Shown: one piece after another, positions 25,008 to 33,642 of the stretch
Layout of the letters: each line of letters begins with the position of its first letter
Numbering within the stretch: position 1 is the first letter of the stretch
DNA from: Bacteroidetes bacterium UBA6221
GTDB lineage: Bacteria > Bacteroidota > Bacteroidia > Chitinophagales > Chitinophagaceae
Assembly (NCBI GenBank): GCA_002421685.1
Contig: DISB01000007.1
Location: 62,001-126,000 of the forward strand
Direction of reading: 5' to 3'
DNA length: 64,000 bases
Notes under the pieces: generated by a model
Told to the model about the DNA's origin: nothing
Databases searched by the model: none
The model's input: the letters and a program-made list of their open reading frames with translations, nothing else
Made by a program: the position numbers and the translations under genes

Positions 25008-25595
25008 ATGCTGAAAGTAGGAATTACAGGAGGCATTGGTGCCGGTAAATCAGTTGTATGCCGGGTGTTCGAAACACTCGGCATACCTGTGTTTAACGCC
25101 GATGATGCGGCTAAAAAACTCATGGAAACGGATAGCGCTCTTATCGCCGCTATCCGGGGCCTGTTTGGCGATAACATCTACACCGGCCACCGGCTCGACA
25201 GGAAGAAACTGGCTTCTATAGTCTTTGAGCAACCTGTATTGCTGGAAAAACTGAATGCGCTCGTTCATCCCGCCACGATAGCCTACGGTCGCAAATGGAT
25301 GGAAGAACAAGACGCACCCTATACCATCAAGGAAGCGGCCATTTTTTTTGAAAGTGGCAGCGACAAAGAGATGGACGTAATGATAGGCGTATCCGCGCCT
25401 GAAGAACTGCGTATAAAAAGGGCCATGCAGCGCTCCGGCATGACGAGGGAAAAAGTGCTCCAGCGCATGGCCAGCCAGATGGATGACGCCGAAAAAATGA
25501 AACGCTGCGATTATATAGTCACCAACGACGATGTGACCGCATTGATACCACAGGTAGTAGACCTGCACAAAAAACTAATAGAGAAGGCCCGCTGA
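25008..25595 (+). CDS. coaE: Dephospho-CoA kinase
   Basis: A 195-residue kinase beginning M-L-K-V-G-I-T-G-G-I-G-A-G-K-S, with the P-loop at residues 8-15. The frame runs nine codons further upstream into yajC, but the ATG at 25008 places the P-loop at its usual position. D-A-D-D-A-A-K (about 36) and the H-P-A motif (near 86) are CoaE hallmarks. It phosphorylates dephospho-CoA at the 3'-hydroxyl, the last step of coenzyme A synthesis. Last gene of the nusB cluster; its stop directly abuts the convergent aminopeptidase stop. Confidence 0.95.
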   Translation: MLKVGITGGIGAGKSVVCRVFETLGIPVFNADDAAKKLMETDSALIAAIRGLFGDNIYTGHRLDRKKLASIVFEQPVLLEKLNALVHPATIAYGRKWMEEQDAPYTIKEAAIFFESGSDKEMDVMIGVSAPEELRIKRAMQRSGMTREKVLQRMASQMDDAEKMKRCDYIVTNDDVTALIPQVVDLHKKLIEKAR

Positions 25596-28178
25596 TCACT
25601 TCTCTCCGAACAGAGCCTTCCGGTACAGTTTATATTCGGTCTTATTCTCTTCGCTGGTTTCCTTTTCTTCTATCTTTTGCGTGGTTCTCCTTATCATGTT
25701 CAGCCGGGCATTGGCACGGGCTACTACCGGTTTTTTGTTATTGCCCTCTATCTGCTGTTTGTAGTAATAGCCCGCATCATATATATACGTAGCAATAGCC
25801 CCCCTGTACGAGCTGATGCTTTCCGACAAGGCAAGATATTCAGCAGCGTTGAGTGCTGCTGTAAACGCCGCGTCCGTTTCAGCGTTTTTCATATACAGCG
25901 ATAACGCTGTCGCAAGGCTTATTTTACCGGTGCCCCCCGTACGGTATTGCGCTTCCCTGATGAGTGATGTATCACTCGCAAGGCCCTGTTCTGCTATCAC
26001 CATCCATATTTCCGGCAGCAGTTCCCCGCCGGGTTTTGTTTGCGACAGCATATGCCGGGCTATGCTTCGCGCGGTGTCTTTTGCCACGTTGTTCAATCCC
26101 ATCAGGCCCGCCGCCGCTACTTTATAAGAATAGTCAAAGATGCCATGGCGCATTTCCGGCAATGCAGCTTCCACCTTCCATGTAGCCAGTGCATACAATG
26201 CCGCCGCCCTTACATGGTGCGAACTGTCTTTCATAGCCATTGCACGCACTGTAGGAATGAACGCGTCCTGTATATCCTTCTTTTTTTGTGTTTCCAATTG
26301 GTCCAGGGCAAATTCCCTTACGAATTCCAGGCTGTCTTTCAGCGCTGCATTGTATAGCTCTTTTATGGTCGTATTGTCCAGGTTTTGGGCATTGGCCTTT
26401 ATCGCCTGCACTTTGCTTATGTAGTCATCTGTTGCTGCCGCCATATAATGCGCCCTCCAATGCGATGCGGTTTTATCATCCTTTAGCTCACCCACCAGCC
26501 AGTGTTCTGCATCTACTATCACCGCAGGCCTGTTACTGTTATGATATGGGTACGTGACCACCACCGTGCGCATATCCATGTCTATCATATCGCTGAATAC
26601 TTCTTTCCCGGTTATTACCTTCAGCTTCAGGGGCAGGCGGTATATCGCGGGCTGGGTCTGCGTTAAGGTTATCCTTACTTTCTGGTTTTTGTCGTCAAAG
26701 TCGTACTTCGCTTCCAGCACAGGGTGCCCACCCCTGTAATACCATTGGTTGAAGAACCAGTTCCAGTCCTTGCCGGTGGCTTTTTCTACCGCCAGCCGCC
26801 AATGGTGGGCTTCAGCAGGTTGCAGCGAGTTTTCGGTCAGGTAGATGTTCATTGCTTTGTAGAAAGCGCTGTCGTCCATCAGCCCGTGCAGGTAATGCAA
26901 TATACTCGCACCCTTCTGGTAAGATATGCGGTCGAACATATCTTCCCGCTGATGGTATTGAAAGCGTACCAGCGGCTCATCGTTCTGCGGGGTCTGCCCC
27001 AGGTATATGTTCAGGTCTTTATAACCCAGTTTCTGTGCCGATGTCGTTCCGTATTTATATTTTCGCCACAGTTGTTCGCCATAAGTGGCGAAGGATTCAT
27101 TCACCGTCAGGTTCGACCATGATTCTGCGGTAACATAATCGCCGAACCATTGGTGAAATAACTCATGAGAGACGATGTCTTCATGGTCCTGGTCGCATAT
27201 TTCGCGCGTTGTCTGGTTAATGAATTCGCCGAAGACCGTGGCGGTAGTATTTTCCATTGCGCCCGACACGTAATCCCTCACCACTACCTGGCTGTATTTG
27301 TTCCAGGGGTAGGGCACACCGGTGATGTCCGAAAAGAAACCTACCATTTCGGGCGTATTGCGGAACATATCCTTTGCATACGGCGCATATTCTGGCTCTA
27401 CGTAGTAACTTATTTTTTTACCCTTCCAGGGCTCGTCCTGCACTACCTCGTACCTGCCTATGGCAAACATCATCACATAGGGTTGAATGTCCTTGTCCAT
27501 CTCCCAGCTATCAGTGCGGGTACCGTCAATATTTTTTGCAGAGCCGGTCCATATTCCGTTACTCAGCGTGGTAAAGCTGTCCGGCACGGTCAGGTGTATA
27601 TGGGTGGTAAAACGCTCATTGGGTTTGTCAAAAGTAGGCACCCAGTGCGAGTTCGACTCTGTTTCCCCCTGTGTCCATACCTGCGCCGGCTTGTAGGGTA
27701 TCGAGTTGTCGGTATTGATAAAGTATAGTCCGCGGTCGTCGTTGATAGCCTTGCTGCCCCCGCCTGACTGTTTATAAGGCTCTGCCAGGTATTCTATGGC
27801 CAGTTGCAGGTTTTCTGTGCGGTGATATTTTCTGTCTAAATAAATGGTGAGGCTATCGCCCTGGTAATTTACCCTGGCCTTGTTATTATTTACCATCACA
27901 TTATCTATCCGCATACTCTTGGCGTCCAGCGCTATCCTGTCGCTGCTGTAAAAGTAGGGGTGCAGGTCAATGATAGCCCGGCCCTTCGCCGTTTTGGCGG
28001 CATAGTCAAAGCTTAGCGATACATCGGTATGGGTAATGTCCCACTCCATGGTTGCCGTAGCGCGGTAGCGGCTGTCAGAAGCTTTTACGGTTATATCATC
28101 CAGCATCACGGTCTTCCGGCTGCCCTTGCACGAAAACAGCACAAGCGGCAGGCATAACAACGCTAATAATCTCCTCAT
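25596..28178 (-). CDS. M1-family metallo-aminopeptidase lipoprotein
   Basis: An 860-residue lipoprotein (L-V-L-F-S-C, Cys17). The M1 features are complete: G-A-M-E-N at 306-310, zinc motif H-E-L-F-H at 338-342 and the third ligand Glu361 in N-E-S-F. After the catalytic domain a helical C-terminal region (about 560-830) looks like HEAT-type repeats. M1 enzymes remove N-terminal residues from peptides; with the lipobox this one should act in the periplasm or at the outer membrane, likely in peptide nutrition. No neighbour shares its direction. Confidence 0.93.
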   Translation of the reverse strand: MRRLLALLCLPLVLFSCKGSRKTVMLDDITVKASDSRYRATATMEWDITHTDVSLSFDYAAKTAKGRAIIDLHPYFYSSDRIALDAKSMRIDNVMVNNNKARVNYQGDSLTIYLDRKYHRTENLQLAIEYLAEPYKQSGGGSKAINDDRGLYFINTDNSIPYKPAQVWTQGETESNSHWVPTFDKPNERFTTHIHLTVPDSFTTLSNGIWTGSAKNIDGTRTDSWEMDKDIQPYVMMFAIGRYEVVQDEPWKGKKISYYVEPEYAPYAKDMFRNTPEMVGFFSDITGVPYPWNKYSQVVVRDYVSGAMENTTATVFGEFINQTTREICDQDHEDIVSHELFHQWFGDYVTAESWSNLTVNESFATYGEQLWRKYKYGTTSAQKLGYKDLNIYLGQTPQNDEPLVRFQYHQREDMFDRISYQKGASILHYLHGLMDDSAFYKAMNIYLTENSLQPAEAHHWRLAVEKATGKDWNWFFNQWYYRGGHPVLEAKYDFDDKNQKVRITLTQTQPAIYRLPLKLKVITGKEVFSDMIDMDMRTVVVTYPYHNSNRPAVIVDAEHWLVGELKDDKTASHWRAHYMAAATDDYISKVQAIKANAQNLDNTTIKELYNAALKDSLEFVREFALDQLETQKKKDIQDAFIPTVRAMAMKDSSHHVRAAALYALATWKVEAALPEMRHGIFDYSYKVAAAGLMGLNNVAKDTARSIARHMLSQTKPGGELLPEIWMVIAEQGLASDTSLIREAQYRTGGTGKISLATALSLYMKNAETDAAFTAALNAAEYLALSESISSYRGAIATYIYDAGYYYKQQIEGNNKKPVVARANARLNMIRRTTQKIEEKETSEENKTEYKLYRKALFGEK

Positions 28179-28261
28179 CAGATAACAGGTAATTTTTTTA
28201 ACGAGGTAATATTAGGCAATATGAGCCAAATAATAGTACCCTATAATGGGGCAGATTTCGG

Positions 28262-28292
28262 GCTTTGACAACTTTTAAAAAGTTGTCAAAGC
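28262..28292. repeat. 31-bp near-perfect palindrome
   Basis: Two perfect 15-bp arms, 28262-28276 (GCTTTGACAACTTTT) and 28278-28292, around one central base. As RNA it would form a long stable hairpin. It lies about 85 bases upstream of the aminopeptidase start and is not followed by a T-run. Confidence 0.7.
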
Positions 28293-28362
28293 TGTTTCCG
28301 CTTCCTGATTAGGGTCAGATTCGCGCAGGATAAACGCACACTACACAAGACCCCTTCGGTGG

Positions 28363-28380
28363 TACCGATAGCTATCGGTA
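28363..28380. repeat. 18-bp perfect palindrome
   Basis: TACCGATAGCTATCGGTA is identical on both strands. It is one of several palindromes clustered in this spacer. Confidence 0.65.
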
Positions 28381-28483
28381 TAGAGTCCACTCGCGTAGGG
28401 GTTTCTCGCGTAGAGGCCCCATACTGGTTTTAGCGTCTCGCTAAGACCTAAGATAAATCAAGCGTCCGCTTATACCCCCACTG

Positions 28484-28506
28484 GCGCAAGTGTTTTCCAC
28501 TTGTGC
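28484..28506. repeat. Inverted repeat with 9-bp arms
   Basis: GCGCAAGTG (28484-28492) and CACTTGTGC (28498-28506) pair over nine positions, one as G-U, around a 5-base loop. No T-run follows. Confidence 0.5.
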
Positions 28507-28586
28507 TGCTCCCGGAGGGAAGGGTAGGGTGTTGAAAAGTCCCCTGTAAGGGGGATTGGGAGGCGCATGGCCAAACAAAATTTTTA

Positions 28587-28618
28587 TTTGTCAATTTTAC
28601 ATTAATTGTCTATATTTG
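28587..28618 (+). promoter_or_regulatory. Promoter of the terminase-like gene
   Basis: TTTG (28587-28590), 20 bases, then TATATTTG (28611-28618), both full consensus matches. The leader is about 70 bases and AT-rich. Confidence 0.58.
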
Positions 28619-28693
28619 TATAGCTATTAAGTTCTTAGAACCAATTAACCTTTTAGCTTTTTATTGTTGACTTTTTAATTTTTTTATCACACC

Positions 28694-29671
28694 ATGAAAA
28701 TTGAATACGAACTCTTTGCCCATCATTATATCCTCACGGGCGACAAATACAAAGCTTATTCAGCGGCTTACCCCAAAGCAGCCTCCGGCGAAGCAATGAA
28801 AATTGCTGCACGCAGGCTCATCAGTAATCCCGACGTCCGGCATTACATCAGCAACAGGCTCATGGTGGCGCAGGACAGGGCCATCCGTCAATACCACGAA
28901 GAAGAGCAGCGCCTGGCCGAACAGGAATACGCCACCATGCTGCTCAAGCGCAGCCGGTTGCGCGCCATCATAGCGGGCGAGGTCAAGATGCAAAAACATT
29001 ACCGCACCAAGGATGGTATAGAAACTATTGAGACTGAATTGCCCGCAATGGTTGTTATACGGGCCATAGAAGCGGACACCCGCCTCGCCAACGATTGGTA
29101 TAATCGCAGGAGCAGGCAGGCGCTTGGCCTGGCGGAAGATAAACCTGTGGAGGATAAGCCCTTCCAGCCTAAGTACTCGTACCCAACGAGTGAATACGCT
29201 GAACTATATTACGGCCCCGACTATATGGCGGGTCTCAGGGCCGAGATGGTGCGCGACAACCCCCGCATGGCTGAAGAGTACAGGAAACAGGGCCTGCGCG
29301 TACTTGATTATATTCCTACGTTGGAAGACCGTAACAAAATGAAGGAAGAACAAATGCGCAAGTACGACGAATGGCGGCAGCTGAAGAAGTTTGCCGATGA
29401 GCAGTTGGAAGAAAGTTGTTATGATACCGGGGAGAGCGACGACTCTGGCGAGGCGCCCGCCGATGATGTGCAGGAACCGCTGGCAGCATTGCAACAGTTC
29501 CCGAGGGTGGCCGCCGAAGGCAAAAAAAATCCGGGACATATAAAAACGATACAAAACAGCATGTTTCGCCGCGATGGGGATGCAATACCGCCGGGACAAG
29601 GTAAAGATATTGATATACGGACTGAAAACGACATGAGCGATACCGGTACCATGCCTCCCCCGTCTTCCTGA
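28694..29671 (+). CDS. Orphan protein with terminase-small-subunit-like N-terminus
   Basis: A 325-residue soluble protein. The first ~55 residues (E-L-F-A-H-H-Y-I-L-T-G-D-K-Y-K-A-Y-S-A-A-Y, A-A-R-R-L-I-S-N-P-D-V-R-H-Y-I) follow the pattern of phage terminase small subunits, a DNA-binding helix-turn-helix (Q-x-x-F-x-x-x-Y-L/I...A-Y..A-Y-P, then L-L-x-x-P-x-V). The rest is charged and helical (60-115, 200-250) with an acidic, probably disordered C-terminus. No large subunit, portal or other phage gene is nearby. It may be a domesticated phage or mobile-element protein; function is unknown. Confidence 0.6.
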   Translation: MKIEYELFAHHYILTGDKYKAYSAAYPKAASGEAMKIAARRLISNPDVRHYISNRLMVAQDRAIRQYHEEEQRLAEQEYATMLLKRSRLRAIIAGEVKMQKHYRTKDGIETIETELPAMVVIRAIEADTRLANDWYNRRSRQALGLAEDKPVEDKPFQPKYSYPTSEYAELYYGPDYMAGLRAEMVRDNPRMAEEYRKQGLRVLDYIPTLEDRNKMKEEQMRKYDEWRQLKKFADEQLEESCYDTGESDDSGEAPADDVQEPLAALQQFPRVAAEGKKNPGHIKTIQNSMFRRDGDAIPPGQGKDIDIRTENDMSDTGTMPPPSS

Positions 29672-29724
29672 TTTATTAAAGTACCGGTGATATGATACAC
29701 GCCCATATTTGCCAACTAATTGGT

Positions 29725-29732
29725 TAAATTTG
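29725..29732 (+). promoter_or_regulatory. -7 box upstream of the biotin carrier gene
   Basis: TAAATTTG, full consensus, about 35 bases before the ATG at 29768. The nearest TTTG (29708-29711) is only 13 bases upstream. Confidence 0.35.
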
Positions 29733-29767
29733 CAGCTTATTCAGGAAAATAAACATAAGAACGGTTC

Positions 29768-30268
29768 ATGCTGCAAATAACTGTAAATGAAGATCGTAGC
29801 TTTTCGGTAGGGCAAGAGGGTAGCGACTGGGTGATAGACGGGGAGAAGGTAAACTGTGATATACAGCCGCAGCCTAATGGCCTCATCAGTATCCTGCTCA
29901 ACAACAAAAGCTACACCGCCACTGTTGAGGGTATTGACCGTAACGCAAAGCAGGTGACCGTGTCTGTGAACGGAAGGCTGCACACATTGGCCATCAGCGA
30001 GCCTATGGACCGGCTACTGGCCAGCATGGGTATGGACCTGAAGGCTATGCAGAAAGCTGAACCGGTAAAGGCCCCTATGCCGGGCATGGTGCTGAAGGTG
30101 CTGGTAACGGCAGGTCAGCAGATAACCAAAGGCGACGGCCTGCTGATACTGGAAGCTATGAAAATGGAAAACGTACTGAAAGCTGGCGCCGATGCCAGGG
30201 TAAAGGCCATAAATGTGCAGGAGCGTACTGCAGTAGAAAAAGGTGCCGTGCTGATAGAACTGGAATAA
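29768..30268 (+). CDS. Biotin carboxyl carrier protein (acyl-CoA carboxylase subunit)
   Basis: A 166-residue protein whose last ~70 residues are a biotinyl domain with the E-A-M-K-M-E-N motif; Lys132 is the biotinylation site. The P-M-P-G-M-V segment at 103-107 marks the start of the domain. The N-terminal ~90 residues form a beta-rich module typical of carrier subunits linked to propionyl- or acetyl-CoA carboxylases. The biotin carboxylase and carboxyltransferase genes are not next to it. It is followed after two bases by a GTG-initiated gene. Confidence 0.88.
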   Translation: MLQITVNEDRSFSVGQEGSDWVIDGEKVNCDIQPQPNGLISILLNNKSYTATVEGIDRNAKQVTVSVNGRLHTLAISEPMDRLLASMGMDLKAMQKAEPVKAPMPGMVLKVLVTAGQQITKGDGLLILEAMKMENVLKAGADARVKAINVQERTAVEKGAVLIELE

Positions 30269-30270
30269 TT

Positions 30271-31266
30271 GTGAGGAATTATTTACTGAAAATATCGTTG
30301 CTTGTATTGTTGTCGGTTGCGCAGTTGCAGTCGATGGCAAAAGGTTTTTCCTACATCTATATCCAGGGCGATAAGAAAGTGCCTTTTTATGTAAAGTTTG
30401 AAGACCAGATGCTGCCCCGTTATGGCAAGAACTATAGTATAATTCCGCAGTTGGCGCCGGGCCCGGTCAATATACAGGTATTGTTTCAGCAAAATATGTA
30501 TCCCGCGCAGAAGTTTACCATAGTAGTGCCTGAAGATGGGTTCAGGGGCTTTTTGCTGTTGCAGAAGAACGGCACTTTTGCCCTGTACGATATGCACCAG
30601 CAGTTCTATCTCTATCCCGGCAATAAGGCGGAAGATGATAATGTGCCTGCGGCCGGCAGTTATGTATATACCCATGTGCCCGCCCGGGAGGAGCCGGCGG
30701 CCACCGGCGCCACAACACGGCCCGTCGCTGCAAATGACGACAGGGAGCCGCGTTTTATCGGCAATATCGAGTTAAGTAACCAGCGCACGGTGCGGGATGC
30801 ACCCCCGGTGCAGCAACAGCCCGCAGTTGCCGAAGATGTGCAGAGGGTTGATGCTGAGCGGCGGGAAGACGATAATGTACCTGTTGAGGAAGAATTGACA
30901 CCCGCGGAAGAAGCCACTGGATATACAGAAGAAACTGCCGGAACGGCGGGCTCCGCTGTAGCCCGCGTCAGCAATAGCGACTGTCCTGCTGCCATGGGCG
31001 ATAACGAATTTGAAGACCTGTATAATAAAACACAGGACAAGCCTGAAAAGCAAAAGCTGAAATTCCTGTTGACAAAGATGGATGGCTGTTATACTGCCGG
31101 CCAGGCTAGGGCATTGACGGATTTGCTTGCCAACGATCCTGAAAAATATACGTTCCTGAAAAGGGTCTATTCCCGTATCTCCGATCAATATAATTTCCCT
31201 CCATTGGAAAATCTTTTGTCAACACAGGAATGGAGAAGTTATTTCAGGCTAATTTTACCAAAATAA
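30271..31266 (+). CDS. Secreted protein with C-terminal DUF4476-like domain
   Basis: A 331-residue protein starting at GTG two bases after the previous stop. A signal peptide (residues 1-23, ending S-M-A-K) is followed by a beta-rich part (25-115), a Pro/Glu-rich low-complexity linker (about 125-230), and a C-terminal helical domain (about 235-331: E-F-E-D-L-Y-N-K-T-Q-D-K-P-E-K, C-Y-T-A-G-Q-A-R-A-L) that fits DUF4476, a Bacteroidota family of unknown role. It is tightly spaced with both neighbours, so it is probably co-transcribed with the biotin carrier gene. Confidence 0.75.
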   Translation: MRNYLLKISLLVLLSVAQLQSMAKGFSYIYIQGDKKVPFYVKFEDQMLPRYGKNYSIIPQLAPGPVNIQVLFQQNMYPAQKFTIVVPEDGFRGFLLLQKNGTFALYDMHQQFYLYPGNKAEDDNVPAAGSYVYTHVPAREEPAATGATTRPVAANDDREPRFIGNIELSNQRTVRDAPPVQQQPAVAEDVQRVDAERREDDNVPVEEELTPAEEATGYTEETAGTAGSAVARVSNSDCPAAMGDNEFEDLYNKTQDKPEKQKLKFLLTKMDGCYTAGQARALTDLLANDPEKYTFLKRVYSRISDQYNFPPLENLLSTQEWRSYFRLILPK

Positions 31267-31267
31267 T

Positions 31268-31801
31268 ATGATGAACAGATTAATACTGAGCGGATTTGTT
31301 ATGCTGATGGCTGTTGCTTCGTGCCAGACACAGGATAAAAAAGAGTTGTTAACGCGCAAGTGGCAGGCCATAAGCCTGGAAAGCCCGGGACTGGATAGCA
31401 TGATGGCCGAACAGCGCCGCTTTCTCGATACCTTTGGCAGGAGCAATACCGACGAGCAGAATATTGCTATGTATGGTTTCAGCAATATAGACAGCGCCCG
31501 CGATATGCTGAAAAATGAGATGACCGAGTACCTCGCCATGCAGGACCATGCGATAAAAAATACCTGGTTCGAGTTTCGCAAAGATAGCATTGTGATAATG
31601 AACTTCAGCGGCCAGGTAGATTCTACCAAATGGCTCATCAACGAGGAGGGCGCCCTGGTATTGGAAGAACCTGCGGGGGGCAGCAAGGAAGAAAAAATAA
31701 AAATGGATATCCTTTCGTTAAGCGACTCCGGCCTTACGCTCCGGATGAACGAGCAGGGTATGAGCAGCACCGTGGTTTTTAAACCCGCAGACAATAAATA
31801 A
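31268..31801 (+). CDS. Small lipoprotein, lipocalin-like pattern
   Basis: A 177-residue lipoprotein: signal with V-A-S-C, Cys at 19. The mature part starts L-L-T-R-K-W-Q-A, resembling the L-x-G-K-W entry strand of Bacteroidota lipocalin-like lipoproteins, and ends with beta strands (L-V-L-E-E-P, I-K-M-D-I-L-S-L-S, L-T-L-R-M-N). Function unknown. It begins one base after the preceding stop, so it belongs to the same transcript. Confidence 0.65.
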   Translation: MMNRLILSGFVMLMAVASCQTQDKKELLTRKWQAISLESPGLDSMMAEQRRFLDTFGRSNTDEQNIAMYGFSNIDSARDMLKNEMTEYLAMQDHAIKNTWFEFRKDSIVIMNFSGQVDSTKWLINEEGALVLEEPAGGSKEEKIKMDILSLSDSGLTLRMNEQGMSSTVVFKPADNK

Positions 31802-31858
31802 CCAATAACTGGCTATCTTTAGCCCCTATTTTAAAATAAGATATTAACCGGATATAAT

Positions 31859-32842
31859 ATGCGTACGATAGCGTTTCGCCAGGCATTAAGAGAGGCACTA
31901 CAGGAAGAAATGAGAAGGGACGAAAAGGTGTTCCTGATGGGCGAGGAAGTAGCCCTGTACAATGGCGCGTACAAAGTGAGCCAGGGTATGCTCGAGGAGT
32001 TTGGCCCCAGGCGTGTGATAGATACCCCGATTGCTGAGCTGGGCTTTGCCTCGATTGGCGTAGGTGCTGCCACCAACGGCACGCGCCCGGTTGTAGAGTT
32101 TATGACCTGGAACTTTGCCGTATTGGCGCTGGACCAGATATTGAACCATGCTGCCAAGATGCTTTCGATGAGCGGCGGCCAGTTCAATTGCCCGATAGTT
32201 TTTCGCGGGCCCAATGCATCGGCCGGTCAACTGGGGGCGCAACACTCGCAGGCGTTCGAAAGCTGGTATGCTAATATCCCCGGCCTGAAAGTGATTTCCG
32301 TATCCAATCCTTACGACGCAAAGGGCTTGTTGAAATCCGCCATCCGCGACGATAACCCCGTAGTGTTTATGGAAAGCGAAGTGATGTACGGCGACGAGGG
32401 CGATGTGCCTGAGGATGAATACCTGGTGCCTATCGGCAAAGCCCGTATCGCCCGCGAGGGCAGCGATGTGACCATTGTTTCCTTCAATAAGATGATGAAA
32501 GTGGCGCTCGGCGCTGCCGAAGAATTGGCCAAAGAAGACATTGAGGCGGAGGTAATAGACCTGCGCACCATCCGCCCGTTAGATTGGGCCACTATTATAG
32601 AATCGGTAAAGAAAACCAACAGGCTGGTAATAGTGGAAGAGCAGTGGCCTTTCGGCAGTGTGTCTTCAGAGATAGCGTACCGTGTGCAGAAAGACGCGTT
32701 CGATTACCTGGATGCACCGGTAACACGTATTACGGCGGCAGATACCAATATGCACTATTCAGGCAACCTTGTTGCGGCGGCATTACCCAATGTAGAACGT
32801 ACTGTGAAACTGGTGAAGGATGTGATGTATTTGAAGAAATAA
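31859..32842 (+). CDS. pdhB: Pyruvate dehydrogenase E1 component, beta subunit
   Basis: A 327-residue protein of the transketolase-like E1-beta family. It opens R-T-I-A-F-R-Q-A-L-R-E-A-L, has F-L-M-G-E-E-V-A (thiamine diphosphate contact Glu), D-T-P-I-A-E-L-G-F-A, the E-F-M-T-W-N-F segment and the C-terminal D-L-R-T-I-R-P-L-D and E-E-Q-W-P-F-G motifs. It forms the E1 heterotetramer that decarboxylates pyruvate in the pyruvate dehydrogenase complex. The alpha subunit is not adjacent. A TATCTTTA sequence (31814-31821), one base off the -7 consensus, lies upstream. Confidence 0.93.
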   Translation: MRTIAFRQALREALQEEMRRDEKVFLMGEEVALYNGAYKVSQGMLEEFGPRRVIDTPIAELGFASIGVGAATNGTRPVVEFMTWNFAVLALDQILNHAAKMLSMSGGQFNCPIVFRGPNASAGQLGAQHSQAFESWYANIPGLKVISVSNPYDAKGLLKSAIRDDNPVVFMESEVMYGDEGDVPEDEYLVPIGKARIAREGSDVTIVSFNKMMKVALGAAEELAKEDIEAEVIDLRTIRPLDWATIIESVKKTNRLVIVEEQWPFGSVSSEIAYRVQKDAFDYLDAPVTRITAADTNMHYSGNLVAAALPNVERTVKLVKDVMYLKK

Positions 32843-32849
32843 GCGAAGG

Positions 32850-33581
32850 TCAGTCTTCTGCTTTTTCGTCGGCAAAGAGCCAGCCGTTGATGGTCTGCTC
32901 GCCGGTTTTCAGGTCGTGGTAATACATCACAGACCGGTCCTCCGAAATTTCTATCCCGGTGATGCTCAGGGTATGCGTGGCGCCCTGGTTTACGTTAAGG
33001 TTCAGCCTTTCAAAACCTTCGCCGCCGTGTTCATGAAACCAGCGTATCCCCTCGCCGGTGATTACATCCTGCGACAGTCGCCAGTCGTCAAACCATTTTC
33101 TGCGGCGCTGCATCATGTGTTCATCAAACAGCGAGGCCGAAGACCACATATGCGGCAGGTCAGCTGGCAGCGAGGTGACGAATTTTTCATATTCGTCCCA
33201 GCGCATTTCCCAGAGGGTGCCGTTTTGTTTCAGCCATACGATGAGTGTAAAGGGTTCTATATCGTTCAGGTCGGTTTCGTTGAACTTTCTCACGGGGTTG
33301 TCGGCGTCAAATATCTCCAGGAAAACCAGGCCCCGGCTGGTGCGGTACGCATCTTTGCGCATATGGGGTGCGAATGCGCCCTGCACCATTACCATGGCGT
33401 TGCCGTTGTTGTGTATGCCTATCCAGGTGCCTCCGGTCTGTGCGTTTTGCGGGTACAATATCTTGCCCGAAGGAAAGTTCTTCACCGACGGCGCCAGCGA
33501 CTCTTGCCTCGATGGCCGTTCGTCCCGGTTGACGGTAATGAATATTTTATCTTTATAAGGCAGATATGTTACTGTAGACAT
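32850..33581 (-). CDS. NRDE (TANGO2-like) family protein
   Basis: A 243-residue protein with the N-R-D-E signature at 18-21, then G-G-T-W-I-G-I near 48, N-G-N-A, and T-L-I-V-W-L. These mark the NRDE/TANGO2 family (PF05742), whose biochemical role is unclear though haem handling has been proposed for eukaryotic members. In most members residue 2 is Cys (M-C-T-V-x); here it is Ser (M-S-T-V-T-Y). It converges on pdhB, with seven bases between the stops. Confidence 0.87.
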   Translation of the reverse strand: MSTVTYLPYKDKIFITVNRDERPSRQESLAPSVKNFPSGKILYPQNAQTGGTWIGIHNNGNAMVMVQGAFAPHMRKDAYRTSRGLVFLEIFDADNPVRKFNETDLNDIEPFTLIVWLKQNGTLWEMRWDEYEKFVTSLPADLPHMWSSASLFDEHMMQRRRKWFDDWRLSQDVITGEGIRWFHEHGGEGFERLNLNVNQGATHTLSITGIEISEDRSVMYYHDLKTGEQTINGWLFADEKAED

Positions 33582-33642
33582 ATTAGTAGTGTTGTTGCCA
33601 CAATGAAGACAGGATGTCCCTGGTATTTAACCCTTACATTCG

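Larger units (their letters stand above)
28179..28693. other. 515-base spacer without a gene, rich in palindromes
   Basis: No credible coding frame. The part 28260-28560 contains at least three separate perfect or near-perfect palindromes and a CCCCT...AGGGG hairpin at 28541-28553 with an AGGG-rich flank. The last 110 bases are AT-rich and hold the promoter of the downstream gene. Confidence 0.6.

Noticed and set aside
28262..28292. The 31-bp palindrome as a plain transcription terminator
   Set aside because: No T-run follows on either strand and it lies upstream of both flanking genes' starts, not after a stop.
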